Shown: positions 1 through 5,890, counted from the stretch's first letter. The stretch: 6,267 nt of DNA from Paracoccaceae bacterium (GCA_023260935.1 JALQTL010000475.1:1-6267); one strand, 5' to 3'. Program-made: numbers and translations. The notes: a model not told the origin generated them from the sequence alone.

Positions 1-66
1 CGTTACCACCATGCAACCGATTTCGGGGTCGGCGTCAAATGACAGCAACGCCGCGCTGAGTTGATC
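1..66 (-). other. Enoyl-CoA hydratase-like segment fused in frame to mmsA
   Basis: The last 22 codons visible on the minus strand (DQLSAALLSFDADPEIGCMV, then VT) resemble the N-terminal region of crotonase-family enoyl-CoA hydratases. In that family a stretch like NALN..LM.EL..AL..FDADP.IGC.V.TG precedes the oxyanion-hole segment. They do not resemble any part of MmsA. In many Rhodobacterales an enoyl-CoA hydratase gene lies near mmsA in the valine-catabolism cluster, so a deletion joining the two is conceivable. The joint falls around 64-70, where both families would carry a similar CTGATG-type sequence. The assignment rests on 22 residues recognised from memory. Confidence 0.6.
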
Positions 67-876
67 CATCAGTGCATCGGCGGCCTGATCCAGATCGGCG
101 TCGGGCATGATGATCATGTGGTTCTTGGCCCCGCCAAAGCACTGCACGCGCTTGCCGTTGGAACAGCCGCGACCATAGATATATTCGGCAATCGGGGTCG
201 ATCCGACAAAGCCGATGGCGCCAATGGTGGGGTTATCAAGGATCGCGTCGACCGATTCCTTATCGCCGTTGATCACCTGAAGCACGCCGTCGGGCAGCCC
301 GGCCTCTTGCATCAGGGCCGCCAGCATCAGCGGCACGCTGGGATCGCGTTCCGAAGGCTTCAGCACGAAGGCGTTGCCGCAGGCAAGGGCGGGGCCCATC
401 TTCCACATCGGGATCATGGCCGGGAAGTTGAAGGGTGTGATGCCTGCCGCCACGCCGATCGGCTGGCGCATCGAATACATGTCGATGCCCGGGCCGGCGC
501 TGTCGGTGAATTCGCCCTTCAGCATCTGCGGCGCGCCGATGCAGTATTCGATCACCTCCAGCCCGCGCTGGATATCGCCCTTGGCATCCGGAAAGGTCTT
601 GCCGTGTTCGCTGGAAAGCACTTCCGCCAGCTTGTCCATGTCGCGGTTCAGCAGGCGAACGAATTCCATCATCACCCGCGCGCGGCGCTGCGGGTTGGTG
701 GCGCCCCATTTCACCTGGGCTTCCGCCGCACTGGCAACGGCGGCATCAAGTTCGGCCTTTGAGGCAAGGGCCACCCGGGCCTGCACTTCGCCAGTGGCTG
801 GGTTGAAGACATCGGCAAACCGGCCCGAAGTGCCAGAAACATGCTTGCCGTTGATCCAGTGTCCGATCTCTTTCAT
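1..876 (-). CDS. mmsA: CoA-acylating methylmalonate-semialdehyde dehydrogenase, N-terminal part, chimeric and running off the window
   Basis: MmsA converts methylmalonate semialdehyde (and malonate semialdehyde) with NAD+ and CoA to propanoyl-CoA (acetyl-CoA), a cytosolic step of valine and inositol breakdown. The start at 876 is fixed by a strong Shine-Dalgarno (GGGAGGAG, 882-889) 5 nt upstream. Residues 1-270 are convincing aldehyde dehydrogenase: the PFNFP stretch with its oxyanion-type Asn near 150, KPSE (Lys173) near 173, the nucleotide-binding GFVGSTPIAEYIY at 222-234, and GGAKNHMIIMPDAD at 248-261, which is an MmsA hallmark. The family normally continues with a Gly/Tyr-rich run into the catalytic Cys (GERCMA). 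Here, after Met270, the frame stays open but changes to DQLSAALLSFDADPEIG, which is not MmsA. The catalytic Cys is therefore missing from what can be seen, and the product as drawn would be inactive. The MmsA call is very sure; the meaning of the chimera is not. Confidence 0.9.
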   Translation of the reverse strand, partial: MKEIGHWINGKHVSGTSGRFADVFNPATGEVQARVALASKAELDAAVASAAEAQVKWGATNPQRRARVMMEFVRLLNRDMDKLAEVLSSEHGKTFPDAKGDIQRGLEVIEYCIGAPQMLKGEFTDSAGPGIDMYSMRQPIGVAAGITPFNFPAMIPMWKMGPALACGNAFVLKPSERDPSVPLMLAALMQEAGLPDGVLQVINGDKESVDAILDNPTIGAIGFVGSTPIAEYIYGRGCSNGKRVQCFGGAKNHMIIMPDADLDQAADALMDQLSAALLSFDADPEIGCMVVT

Positions 877-881
877 GGGGG

Positions 882-889
882 CTCCTCCC
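882..889 (-). promoter_or_regulatory. Ribosome binding site of mmsA
   Basis: Read on the minus strand this is GGGAGGAG, a near-perfect Shine-Dalgarno sequence 5 nt before the ATG at 876. It decides the mmsA start. Confidence 0.8.
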
Positions 890-902
890 GCTGTGTGGGG
901 GC

Positions 903-908
903 AGAATA
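903..908 (-). promoter_or_regulatory. Candidate -10 box of the mmsA promoter
   Basis: The minus strand reads TATTCT here, four of six matches to TATAAT, and would give a leader of roughly 20 nt. No good -35 lies 16-18 nt upstream, only a T/C-rich TTTTCC-like stretch. That would suit a promoter needing an activator such as the divergent LysR protein. The call is inferred from spacing and is weak on its own. Confidence 0.35.
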
Positions 909-920
909 GTCTTGCGGAAA

Positions 921-937
921 TGCCGGGAAAAGCGGCA
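921..937. promoter_or_regulatory. Dyad TGCCG-N7-CGGCA, possible LysR-type binding site upstream of mmsA
   Basis: A perfect 5-bp inverted repeat with a 7-nt spacer lies in the mmsA/lysR divergent region. A wider TTGC (912-915) and GCAA (935-938) pair partly overlaps it. It lies just upstream of the candidate mmsA -10 box, where a LysR activator commonly binds. A role as operator is inference. Confidence 0.35.
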
Positions 938-953
938 ATGTCCCAAAAGGGTT

Positions 954-967
954 TTGCATAAATGCAA
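954..967. promoter_or_regulatory. Palindrome TTGCAT-AA-ATGCAA, candidate LysR operator
   Basis: A perfect 6-bp inverted repeat with a 2-nt spacer ends 11 nt before the LysR start codon and overlaps the upstream edge of its ribosome binding site. It contains a T-N11-A pair (T954 to A966), the loose signature of LysR-family recognition sites. Binding here could repress lysR itself and act on the divergent mmsA promoter. The palindrome is directly visible; the binding protein is inferred. Confidence 0.5.
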
Positions 968-978
968 GGTGGGGTGCG

Positions 979-1875
979 ATGGATTGGGATGACCTGCGCA
1001 TCTTTCTGGCAGTGGCGCGCAGTGAAAGCCTATCGGGGGCGGGCAAGCGGCTGGGGCTTGATCCGGCCACGGTGGGTCGCCGCATCGCCCGGCTGGAGGA
1101 AGGGGCCGGCACGGTTCTGTTCACCAAATCACCGCAAGGCTATGCGCTGACAGAGGAGGGCGCGCGGCTTCACCCCTTCGCCGAGGCGGCCGAGGCTGCG
1201 GCCGCCGGGGCAAGCGAGGCCTTGCAGCGCAGCGAAGGGGCGGGCGGGTTGACAGGGCAGATCCGCCTTGGCGCGCCCGACGGCTGTGCCAATTACCTTT
1301 TGCCCCCGGTTCTGGCGGAAATCGCGCGCGCCAATCCCGGGCTGGAGGTGCAGGTCGTGGCGCTGCCCCGTGTCTTCAATCTGTCAAAGCGCGAGGCTGA
1401 CATGGCCATTGGCGTCAGCCGCCCGCAGGCGGGCCGGCTGACCGTGCAGAAGCTGACCGATTATCATCTGTCTTTGGCCGCCCACCCCGATTATCTGGCC
1501 GGAGCCCCGCCGCTGCGCGACCTTGCCGATCTGGGGGCGCACCGGATGGTGGGCTATATTGCCGACATGATCTTTGACAAGGAACTGGATTACCTTGGTG
1601 AACTGGGGGTGGCAGTGGTGCCGCTGGCATCCAATTCTGTTCCCGTGCAGTTGCAGCTTTTGCGCGCGGGGGCAGGGGTGGGGGTTGTGCATGATTTTGC
1701 CCTTGCCGCCGCGCCCGAGTTGGTGCGCGTGTTGCCCGGGGCCTTTCGCCTGACCCGGGCTTTCTGGCTGATCCGGCACGAAGGCGATGCGCGCTCGGCC
1801 CGGCTGACGCGGTTCGCTGATGCTCTGGCCATGGGAATCCGGCGCGAAGTTCAACGGCTTGAAGCTTTTTCTTGA
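979..1875 (+). CDS. LysR-family transcriptional regulator, divergent from mmsA
   Basis: A 298-aa DNA-binding regulator, the usual LysR length. Residues about 2-60 form the winged helix-turn-helix (DLRIFLAVARSESLSGAGKRL, then PATVGRRIARLEE, and the wing near GYALTEEG). Residues about 66-90 form an Ala/Glu-rich linker helix. Residues about 93-290 are the periplasmic-binding-protein-like effector domain (QIRLGAPDGCANYLLPPVLAE onward). The start at 979 places the helix-turn-helix at the proper distance from the N-terminus and has a GGTGGGG ribosome binding site at 968-974. The gene is transcribed away from mmsA across a 102-bp shared promoter region with two dyads, the classic arrangement for a LysR protein controlling its neighbour and itself. 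Control of valine/methylmalonate-semialdehyde catabolism, and the effector, are inferred from this context only. The family call is sure; the target is moderately likely. Confidence 0.93.
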   Translation: MDWDDLRIFLAVARSESLSGAGKRLGLDPATVGRRIARLEEGAGTVLFTKSPQGYALTEEGARLHPFAEAAEAAAAGASEALQRSEGAGGLTGQIRLGAPDGCANYLLPPVLAEIARANPGLEVQVVALPRVFNLSKREADMAIGVSRPQAGRLTVQKLTDYHLSLAAHPDYLAGAPPLRDLADLGAHRMVGYIADMIFDKELDYLGELGVAVVPLASNSVPVQLQLLRAGAGVGVVHDFALAAAPELVRVLPGAFRLTRAFWLIRHEGDARSARLTRFADALAMGIRREVQRLEAFS

Positions 1876-1877
1876 CA
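1872..1877 (+). promoter_or_regulatory. Perfect -35-like TTGACA at the end of the LysR gene
   Basis: A consensus -35 hexamer overlaps the LysR stop codon, 53 nt before the CBS gene. The hexamer 17 nt downstream (GACCCT) is a poor -10, so this is only a possible promoter for the CBS-coaD pair. Confidence 0.2.
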
Positions 1878-1929
1878 GGATGGATTGGCGGGCGGACCCT
1901 TTCACCAGTGACAACGGGAGGGATCTGCC

Positions 1930-2364
1930 ATGCTGGTAAGCCAGATACTGAAGTCCAAGGCCGATGATGGTGTTGTGACCGTGCCCCCGGGCACGACCAT
2001 TGCCAAGGCTGCCGAAACCCTTTCTGCCCGCCGGATCGGCGCGCTGGTGGTTTCGCAGGATGGCAAGCGTGTTGCCGGCATCCTGTCCGAACGCGATATC
2101 GTGCGCGAACTGGGCCGCCGTGGGCCGGCCTGCATGGCCGATACCGTCGACAGCATCATGACCGCGCGCATCATCGGCTGCGCCCGGGGGGATGCCACTG
2201 ATGATGTGCTGCAAAAGATGACCGATGGCCGTTTCCGCCACATGCCGGTGATGGAGGGCGATGAGATGGTGGGCCTGATTTCGATCGGCGATGTGGTCAA
2301 GGCGCGGCTGATGGAACTTGCGGCCGAAAAGGACGCGTTGGAAGGCATGATCAAGGGCTTCTGA
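1930..2364 (+). CDS. Tandem CBS-domain protein
   Basis: A 144-aa cytosolic protein made of almost nothing but a CBS pair (Bateman module). The first CBS runs about 5-63, with the ligand-binding S-x-x-D in ILSERD (Ser53, Asp56). The second runs about 75-134, with the equivalent in LISIGD (Ser118, Asp121). These Ser/Thr-x-x-Asp motifs normally contact the ribose/phosphate of adenosyl ligands such as AMP, ATP or SAM, and both are intact. Stand-alone CBS pairs act as energy or nucleotide sensors that bind partner proteins; the partner here cannot be read from the sequence. The ribosome binding site GGGAGG lies at about 1916-1921. The gene lies 54 bp after the LysR gene and 78 bp before coaD, on the same strand, and may be cotranscribed with either. 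Family is sure; biological role is unknown. Confidence 0.9.
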   Translation: MLVSQILKSKADDGVVTVPPGTTIAKAAETLSARRIGALVVSQDGKRVAGILSERDIVRELGRRGPACMADTVDSIMTARIIGCARGDATDDVLQKMTDGRFRHMPVMEGDEMVGLISIGDVVKARLMELAAEKDALEGMIKGF

Positions 2365-2400
2365 TTCCCGGCCTGCGGCGCTTTCGCCCTTGCATCGGGT

Positions 2401-2419
2401 CACGCAATAATGTTGCGTG
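2401..2419. repeat. Perfect inverted repeat CACGCAA-TAATG-TTGCGTG before coaD
   Basis: A 7-bp perfect stem with a 5-nt loop lies between the CBS gene and coaD, ending 23 nt before the coaD start. It is not followed by a T run on the plus strand (next bases GCCCAAAAACC), so it is not a standard terminator. It may be an operator, a weak terminator of the CBS gene, or an RNA hairpin in the coaD leader. Confidence 0.45.
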
Positions 2420-2442
2420 GCCCAAAAACCAAAGGGACATCC

Positions 2443-2940
2443 ATGCGCATCGGCCTTTACCCCGGCACCTTCGATCCGATCACACTTGGTCACGTCGATA
2501 TCATCCAGCGCGCCATGGCGCTGGTTGACAGGCTTGTGATCGGGGTTGCCATCAATCGCGACAAGGGGCCGCTGTTTTCCTTGGAAGACCGCGTTGCGAT
2601 GGTCGAGGCTGAATGCAATGCCATTGCCGCCCGCACGGGGGGCGAGATTGTGGTGCACCCGTTCGAAAACCTGCTGATCGATTGCGCGCGCGACGTGGGG
2701 GCGTCTGTCATTCTGCGCGGGCTGCGCGCGGTGGCCGATTTCGAATATGAATTCCAGATGGTCGGCATGAACCGGGCGCTGGATTCCAGCATCGAGACGG
2801 TTTTTCTGATGGCCGATGCCCGCCGTCAGGCGATTGCGTCAAAGCTGGTCAAGGAAATCTCGCGCCTTGGGGGAGATGTTTCCAAATTCGTCACCCCCCC
2901 TGTGGAAGAGGCCTTGCAGCGCAAGTTCGCCAAGGCATGA
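2443..2940 (+). CDS. coaD: Phosphopantetheine adenylyltransferase
   Basis: CoaD transfers AMP from ATP to 4'-phosphopantetheine to give dephospho-CoA, the penultimate step of coenzyme A synthesis in the cytosol. The 165-aa length fits bacterial CoaD (about 160). The nucleotidyltransferase signature is complete: YPGTFDPITLGH at 6-17, with the T-x-G-H ending at His17. The family's LRGLRAVADFEYEFQM lies at 91-106, and the C-terminal ASKLVKEISRLGGDVSKFV at 132-150 matches the second ATP-binding motif. The start at 2443 is preferred because MRIGLYPGTFDP is the normal N-terminus and an AAAGGGA ribosome binding site lies at 2430-2436. An in-frame ATG at 2410 would add 11 residues and lies inside the hairpin at 2401-2419. 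The gene is followed within a few bases by a terminator, so it ends its transcription unit. It is essential in most bacteria. Confidence 0.97.
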   Translation: MRIGLYPGTFDPITLGHVDIIQRAMALVDRLVIGVAINRDKGPLFSLEDRVAMVEAECNAIAARTGGEIVVHPFENLLIDCARDVGASVILRGLRAVADFEYEFQMVGMNRALDSSIETVFLMADARRQAIASKLVKEISRLGGDVSKFVTPPVEEALQRKFAKA

Positions 2941-2941
2941 A

Positions 2942-2970
2942 AAAGGGGAGCAGTGCCCCCCTTTGTTGTG
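2942..2970 (+). terminator. Rho-independent terminator of coaD
   Basis: AAAGGGG (2942-2948) pairs with CCCCTTT (2958-2964) around a 9-nt loop, followed by the T-rich TTTGTTGT. It begins 2 nt after the coaD stop codon. Confidence 0.75.
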
Positions 2971-3006
2971 CCAAGTCGTGCCGGATCTCTGCCCGATCCG
3001 TCCTGT

Positions 3007-3037
3007 GGCCCCTGCCCAATCCCCATCGGGGGGGGCC
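3007..3037 (-). terminator. GC-rich hairpin downstream of the DUF1127 gene
   Basis: GGCCCC (3007-3012) can pair with GGGGCC (3032-3037), or CCCC (3021-3024) with GGGG (3028-3031) in a tighter alternative. It lies just past the minus-strand stop at 3045, between convergent genes, and probably helps end the DUF1127 transcript. No T run follows, so intrinsic termination is uncertain. The preceding 2971-3006 shows nothing recognisable. Confidence 0.4.
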
Positions 3038-3044
3038 TTTCCCC

Positions 3045-3215
3045 TCAGGCAGCCTGCCCGTAGACAGCGTTGCGGGCGATGCGGTCGGCATCCCCCGGAT
3101 AGATGCCCAGATCCAGCGCCACATCCAGCGGCAACCGGGCGATCTGGTCGCGGGTCTTGCGATAGCGCGCATAGCTGCGGGCAGCATCGCGAAATTTGTC
3201 AATCACAGAGAACAT
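3045..3215 (-). CDS. DUF1127 family small protein
   Basis: A 56-aa protein running from MFSVIDKFRDAARSYARYRK to a C-terminal AVYGQAA. It is a small basic N-terminal helix followed by a DUF1127-like core (YRKTRDQIARLP, then DVALDLGIYPGDADRIARNA at about 18-50). The core keeps the family pattern of Arg/Lys-rich helix, Leu-Pro/Leu-Asp turn and D-L-G-I. DUF1127 proteins are common in alphaproteobacteria. A few have been tied to RNA binding, RNA turnover and stress responses, for example CcaF1 in Rhodobacter sphaeroides, encoded with stress-induced small RNAs. Start at 3215 is the only ATG giving the full domain; the upstream AAAGAGACAGG is a moderate ribosome binding site. It stands alone between converging coaD and the antiporter gene, with its own candidate promoter at 3263-3290. 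Family fairly sure; function here inferred. Confidence 0.82.
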   Translation of the reverse strand: MFSVIDKFRDAARSYARYRKTRDQIARLPLDVALDLGIYPGDADRIARNAVYGQAA

Positions 3216-3262
3216 CCTGTCTCTTTTTCGTCACAAGGGGCGTCTGGTTGCGCCCGAGCGGG

Positions 3263-3290
3263 ATCTGGGGATCATGTTTGCGCAAACAAG
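3263..3290 (-). promoter_or_regulatory. Candidate RpoH (heat-shock sigma)-type promoter of the DUF1127 gene
   Basis: Read on the minus strand: CTTGTTT (3284-3290), a 13-nt spacer, then CCCCAGAT (3263-3270). The sigma-32 consensus known from E. coli is CTTGAAA with an 11-16 nt spacer and CCCCATNT, so CTTG matches fully and the -10 differs at one defined position. Transcription would start near 3256, giving a leader of about 40 nt. R. sphaeroides DUF1127 genes are known to be under RpoHI/RpoHII, which supports this reading, but it is a by-eye match. Confidence 0.5.
3275..3288. promoter_or_regulatory. Perfect 14-bp palindrome TGTTTGCGCAAACA
   Basis: A fully self-complementary 14-mer with a CG centre overlaps the -35 part of the DUF1127 promoter candidate. 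The form (TG...CG...CA) resembles operators of LacI-family repressors. No such regulator is in the window, so the binder is unknown. Confidence 0.4.
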
Positions 3291-3308
3291 CCATGCGCCG
3301 GTAAAGCG

Positions 3309-3329
3309 GCCATGCGTCTTGCGCATGGC
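3309..3329 (-). terminator. Hairpin terminator of the antiporter gene
   Basis: GCCATGCG (3309-3316) and CGCATGGC (3322-3329) form a perfect 8-bp stem with a 5-nt loop. On the minus strand the stem starts at the last base of the antiporter TAG and is followed by CGCTTTACC, a poor T run. It probably ends the antiporter transcript before it reaches the DUF1127 promoter. Confidence 0.6.
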
Positions 3330-5890
3330 TACTTGCGTGGTTTCAGGCTGGCGCGAAACTTGTTCAGCCAAGGGTCTTCGGACGGTGCGCCCTTGGGAAG
3401 CAGGGCCGCATCCAGCGCGACGCCCCGGCGTTCGGCGCTGGCCTGAACGGCAGCACACAGATCGGGCGACCGGCGCAGCAGATCCAGAAACCGCTGCTCT
3501 TCCAGCGCCAGAAGGGTGGCGTGGCTGATCGCGGTCACGCGGGCCCGGCGGCTGCGGCGCATCAAAAGCGACAGATGGCCGAACATATCCCCCCGGCCCA
3601 GCAGAACCCGGTGGCTGGCCTGTTCCAGTTCCACCGCGCCGCTGGCAATGAACCACACCTTGTTGGGCCGTTCTTCCTTGCGCATCAGCACATCGCCCGG
3701 CTTGGCATAGACGGTCTTCATATGCCGGGCGAGGCGCGTCAGCGCCGCTTCGTCAAGGCTGGCAAACAAGGGAAAGCCGCGCACGATATCAATACGTTGC
3801 AGCCCAAGGTCCAGCCTTGGCCGGCGTGACAGGGCCGAACGGTCGGGCGAGGCGGCGGCTTTCAGCGCCAGCCGCAGTTCCGGCCCGATCAGCCCGTCCT
3901 GGGTCATCTGGTCGTATTCGCGTTCTTCCTGTGCCAAGACCAGACGGCGGATCAGGCGGCGTTCCAGCTGTTCGGCATAGCCGGGAAACTGCGTGCGCAG
4001 CCCCTCCAGTTCGCGCGCGCTGTCTTCGATGCGCCGGCGGATCAGATCATGCAGCAGGCCGGCCACGCGGCGGCCGTGAATGCGCACGATCCGCGCCTCG
4101 ACAAAGCCGGTAAGGGCTTTCAGCGCCTGTGTCTGGGCCACAAGAAATTCGAAGCGGTCTTCGGTCAGGGTTTCCAGCGGGTATTTCAGGCGCAGGCGGT
4201 TGTGCGCCCATTCCGCCACCCGCAAGACGCGGGGCGGTTGCAGCGCCCGGCGGGACTGGGCGCGATAGCCGGCCCTGCCTTCTGCCCGCGTCGCTTCGAT
4301 CAGCCGGTCGGCATCGGCCAGAAGCCGGTCGGCCATTCGGGCCGACAGTAGGTCATTCTGAAATGATTCCAGCAGCAGATCGCGTTCATGGCCGGCAAGG
4401 GCCAGAAGCCCCAGCGTCACCCGGTCCTTGTCCAGAATGTCGCGCGCCTCGTCCGCCCGATCGACGGCGGCATTCAGCCTTTCGCCGAACCGCACCGCTT
4501 CGTCCCGCACGATGCCGGGGGTCAGCGCCAGCCTTCGGGTGGTTTCCGCAACGGTTTCGCGCACCTCTTGCAGGGCCACGGCGACAACCTGTTCGGACAG
4601 CGCATTGTCGATCGGGGAAAGCTTATCAAGCCCCAGTCGCCCGATGACCCAGCGCAGCGTGGTGCCCTGCACCAGAAGGGTGAACAGAACGAAGCCGGTG
4701 GCCACGATGCCGACCTGCCGCTTCACTTCGACAAAGATCGCGGTGTTTTCGGTGACGGCAAGGGCAAGGGCCAGAGTTACGGCTCCGCGCAGCCCCCCCC
4801 AAAGTATCGCAATGCGATAGGGCGGTTCCACGCGCGGCGACAGGCGCGCCGCCGTCAGCAGAGGCAACAGCCCGTAAAGCACGATGGCGCGGGCGATCAG
4901 GGCCGCCACTACCGTGACAAGGATCAGGCCGATATCGCCCGGGCGCAGCGTTTCGAGGATGCGGGGCACCAGAAGGGCGGCCAGCATGAAGATCAGCCCG
5001 CCGGCCCAGTAGGACATCAGCCCCCAAGCGGCGCGCAACTGATTGACCGAAGCGGGCGCGATCCGGCCGGGCGAAGAGAAGTTCACCGTCATCCCCGCCG
5101 CGACCACTGCCACCACGCCAGAGGCGCCGACGATCTGATCTGCCAGCAGGAAGGCCGTGAAGGGCAGCGCAAAGCTGAGCGAGACAAGCGCCAGCGGCCA
5201 GGGATTCAGCCAGCCCATCATCGTCACGCCGATCCTGCCCGTGAACCACCCGGCAAGGGCGCCGGCACTGATCAGCCAAGGCAGCTGCAACAGGGCCGGC
5301 ATCAGGTTCGGCTGCGCTTCCCGCGCAACCACGGCCGTCAGAAAGACTGAAAACAGGGCAATCGCTGCGGCGTCATTCAGCAGGCTTTCGCCCTCGACGA
5401 TCCGGGCCAGACGCTGTGGCGCGGGTGTTGCGCGAAAGATCGACACAACCGCCGACGGATCGGTGGTCGATACGATGGAACCCAGCAGCAGGCAGGCCGC
5501 CAGCGGCAGGGTGGTGAATGGCCGCAGTGCCAGCCCGATGATCAGAGTGGCCACCACGACTGCAATCACCGCCAGCGTCAGCACCGGCACCCAGTCATCC
5601 AGCAGGCGGCGCAGGTTCAGTGTCAGCGACACCTGAAACAGCAGCACCGGAAGCAGCACATAGATGAACACATCGGACGAGATCGGCAGGTTCAGAATAG
5701 CCAGGGCGACGGGGTTCAGCGCATCCGTTACCTCGGTGCGCCAGAACCATGCCGCCGCCGCCCCGATGCCGATACCCACGGCGGCAAGAATCACCGTGAC
5801 AGGCAGGCGCAACCGCTCGGCCAGCGGTTCGGAAAGGGCAATCGCGACAAAGAGGCCGGCAAGAATGGCCAGAAAGACAATCAGATCCAT
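3329..5890 (-). CDS. CPA1-type Na+/H+ antiporter with long regulatory tail and C-terminal cyclic-nucleotide-binding-like domain
   Basis: An 853-aa inner-membrane cation:proton antiporter. Residues 1-415 hold about 12-13 hydrophobic segments with CPA1 family marks: STTDP at 141-145, EGESLLND at 166-173 (the Asn172-Asp173 pair of electroneutral exchangers) and GGLRGAVTLALAL at 365-377. Residues about 430-690 are a charged, mostly helical cytoplasmic region with coiled-coil potential. Residues about 700-820 look like a CAP_ED/CNBD beta-roll (FPLFASLDEAALTRLARHM, PGDVLMRKEE, FIASGAVEL, MFGHLSLL). The layout is like plant SOS1 and animal sperm NHE, and much longer than plain NhaP. The phosphate-binding cassette is degenerate: Glu of FGE is His772, and the usual Arg-Ala-Ser/Thr is Arg782-Ala-Arg784, so cyclic-nucleotide binding is doubtful. 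The start at 5890 gives a hydrophobic first helix but has no clear ribosome binding site. It likely exports Na+ for pH and salt balance; the ion is inferred. Confidence 0.9.
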   Translation of the reverse strand: MDLIVFLAILAGLFVAIALSEPLAERLRLPVTVILAAVGIGIGAAAAWFWRTEVTDALNPVALAILNLPISSDVFIYVLLPVLLFQVSLTLNLRRLLDDWVPVLTLAVIAVVVATLIIGLALRPFTTLPLAACLLLGSIVSTTDPSAVVSIFRATPAPQRLARIVEGESLLNDAAAIALFSVFLTAVVAREAQPNLMPALLQLPWLISAGALAGWFTGRIGVTMMGWLNPWPLALVSLSFALPFTAFLLADQIVGASGVVAVVAAGMTVNFSSPGRIAPASVNQLRAAWGLMSYWAGGLIFMLAALLVPRILETLRPGDIGLILVTVVAALIARAIVLYGLLPLLTAARLSPRVEPPYRIAILWGGLRGAVTLALALAVTENTAIFVEVKRQVGIVATGFVLFTLLVQGTTLRWVIGRLGLDKLSPIDNALSEQVVAVALQEVRETVAETTRRLALTPGIVRDEAVRFGERLNAAVDRADEARDILDKDRVTLGLLALAGHERDLLLESFQNDLLSARMADRLLADADRLIEATRAEGRAGYRAQSRRALQPPRVLRVAEWAHNRLRLKYPLETLTEDRFEFLVAQTQALKALTGFVEARIVRIHGRRVAGLLHDLIRRRIEDSARELEGLRTQFPGYAEQLERRLIRRLVLAQEEREYDQMTQDGLIGPELRLALKAAASPDRSALSRRPRLDLGLQRIDIVRGFPLFASLDEAALTRLARHMKTVYAKPGDVLMRKEERPNKVWFIASGAVELEQASHRVLLGRGDMFGHLSLLMRRSRRARVTAISHATLLALEEQRFLDLLRRSPDLCAAVQASAERRGVALDAALLPKGAPSEDPWLNKFRASLKPRK

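Noticed and set aside
61..762. Open frame of 233 codons on the plus strand opposite mmsA
   Set aside because: It mirrors the mmsA codons; no ribosome binding site or domain supports it.
2410..2442. N-terminal extension of coaD from the ATG at 2410
   Set aside because: The extra 11 residues do not fit the CoaD family, and the ATG is buried in the 2401-2419 stem. The start at 2443 has a good ribosome binding site.
1384..2658. Long open frame (424 codons) on the minus strand across the LysR, CBS and coaD genes
   Set aside because: It lies antisense to three well-supported genes, has no recognisable domain and is rich in His/Gln/Gly/Pro typical of shadow frames in high-GC DNA.
2816..3446. Overlapping plus-strand frames spanning the coaD end and the DUF1127 gene
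   Set aside because: Low-complexity Pro/Arg/Ser-rich translations that cross the coaD terminator and lie opposite the DUF1127 gene.
4388..5350. Open frame of 320 codons on the plus strand inside the antiporter gene
   Set aside because: Extremely His/Gln/Arg-rich composition, no family resemblance, and fully antisense to a gene with clear conserved motifs.
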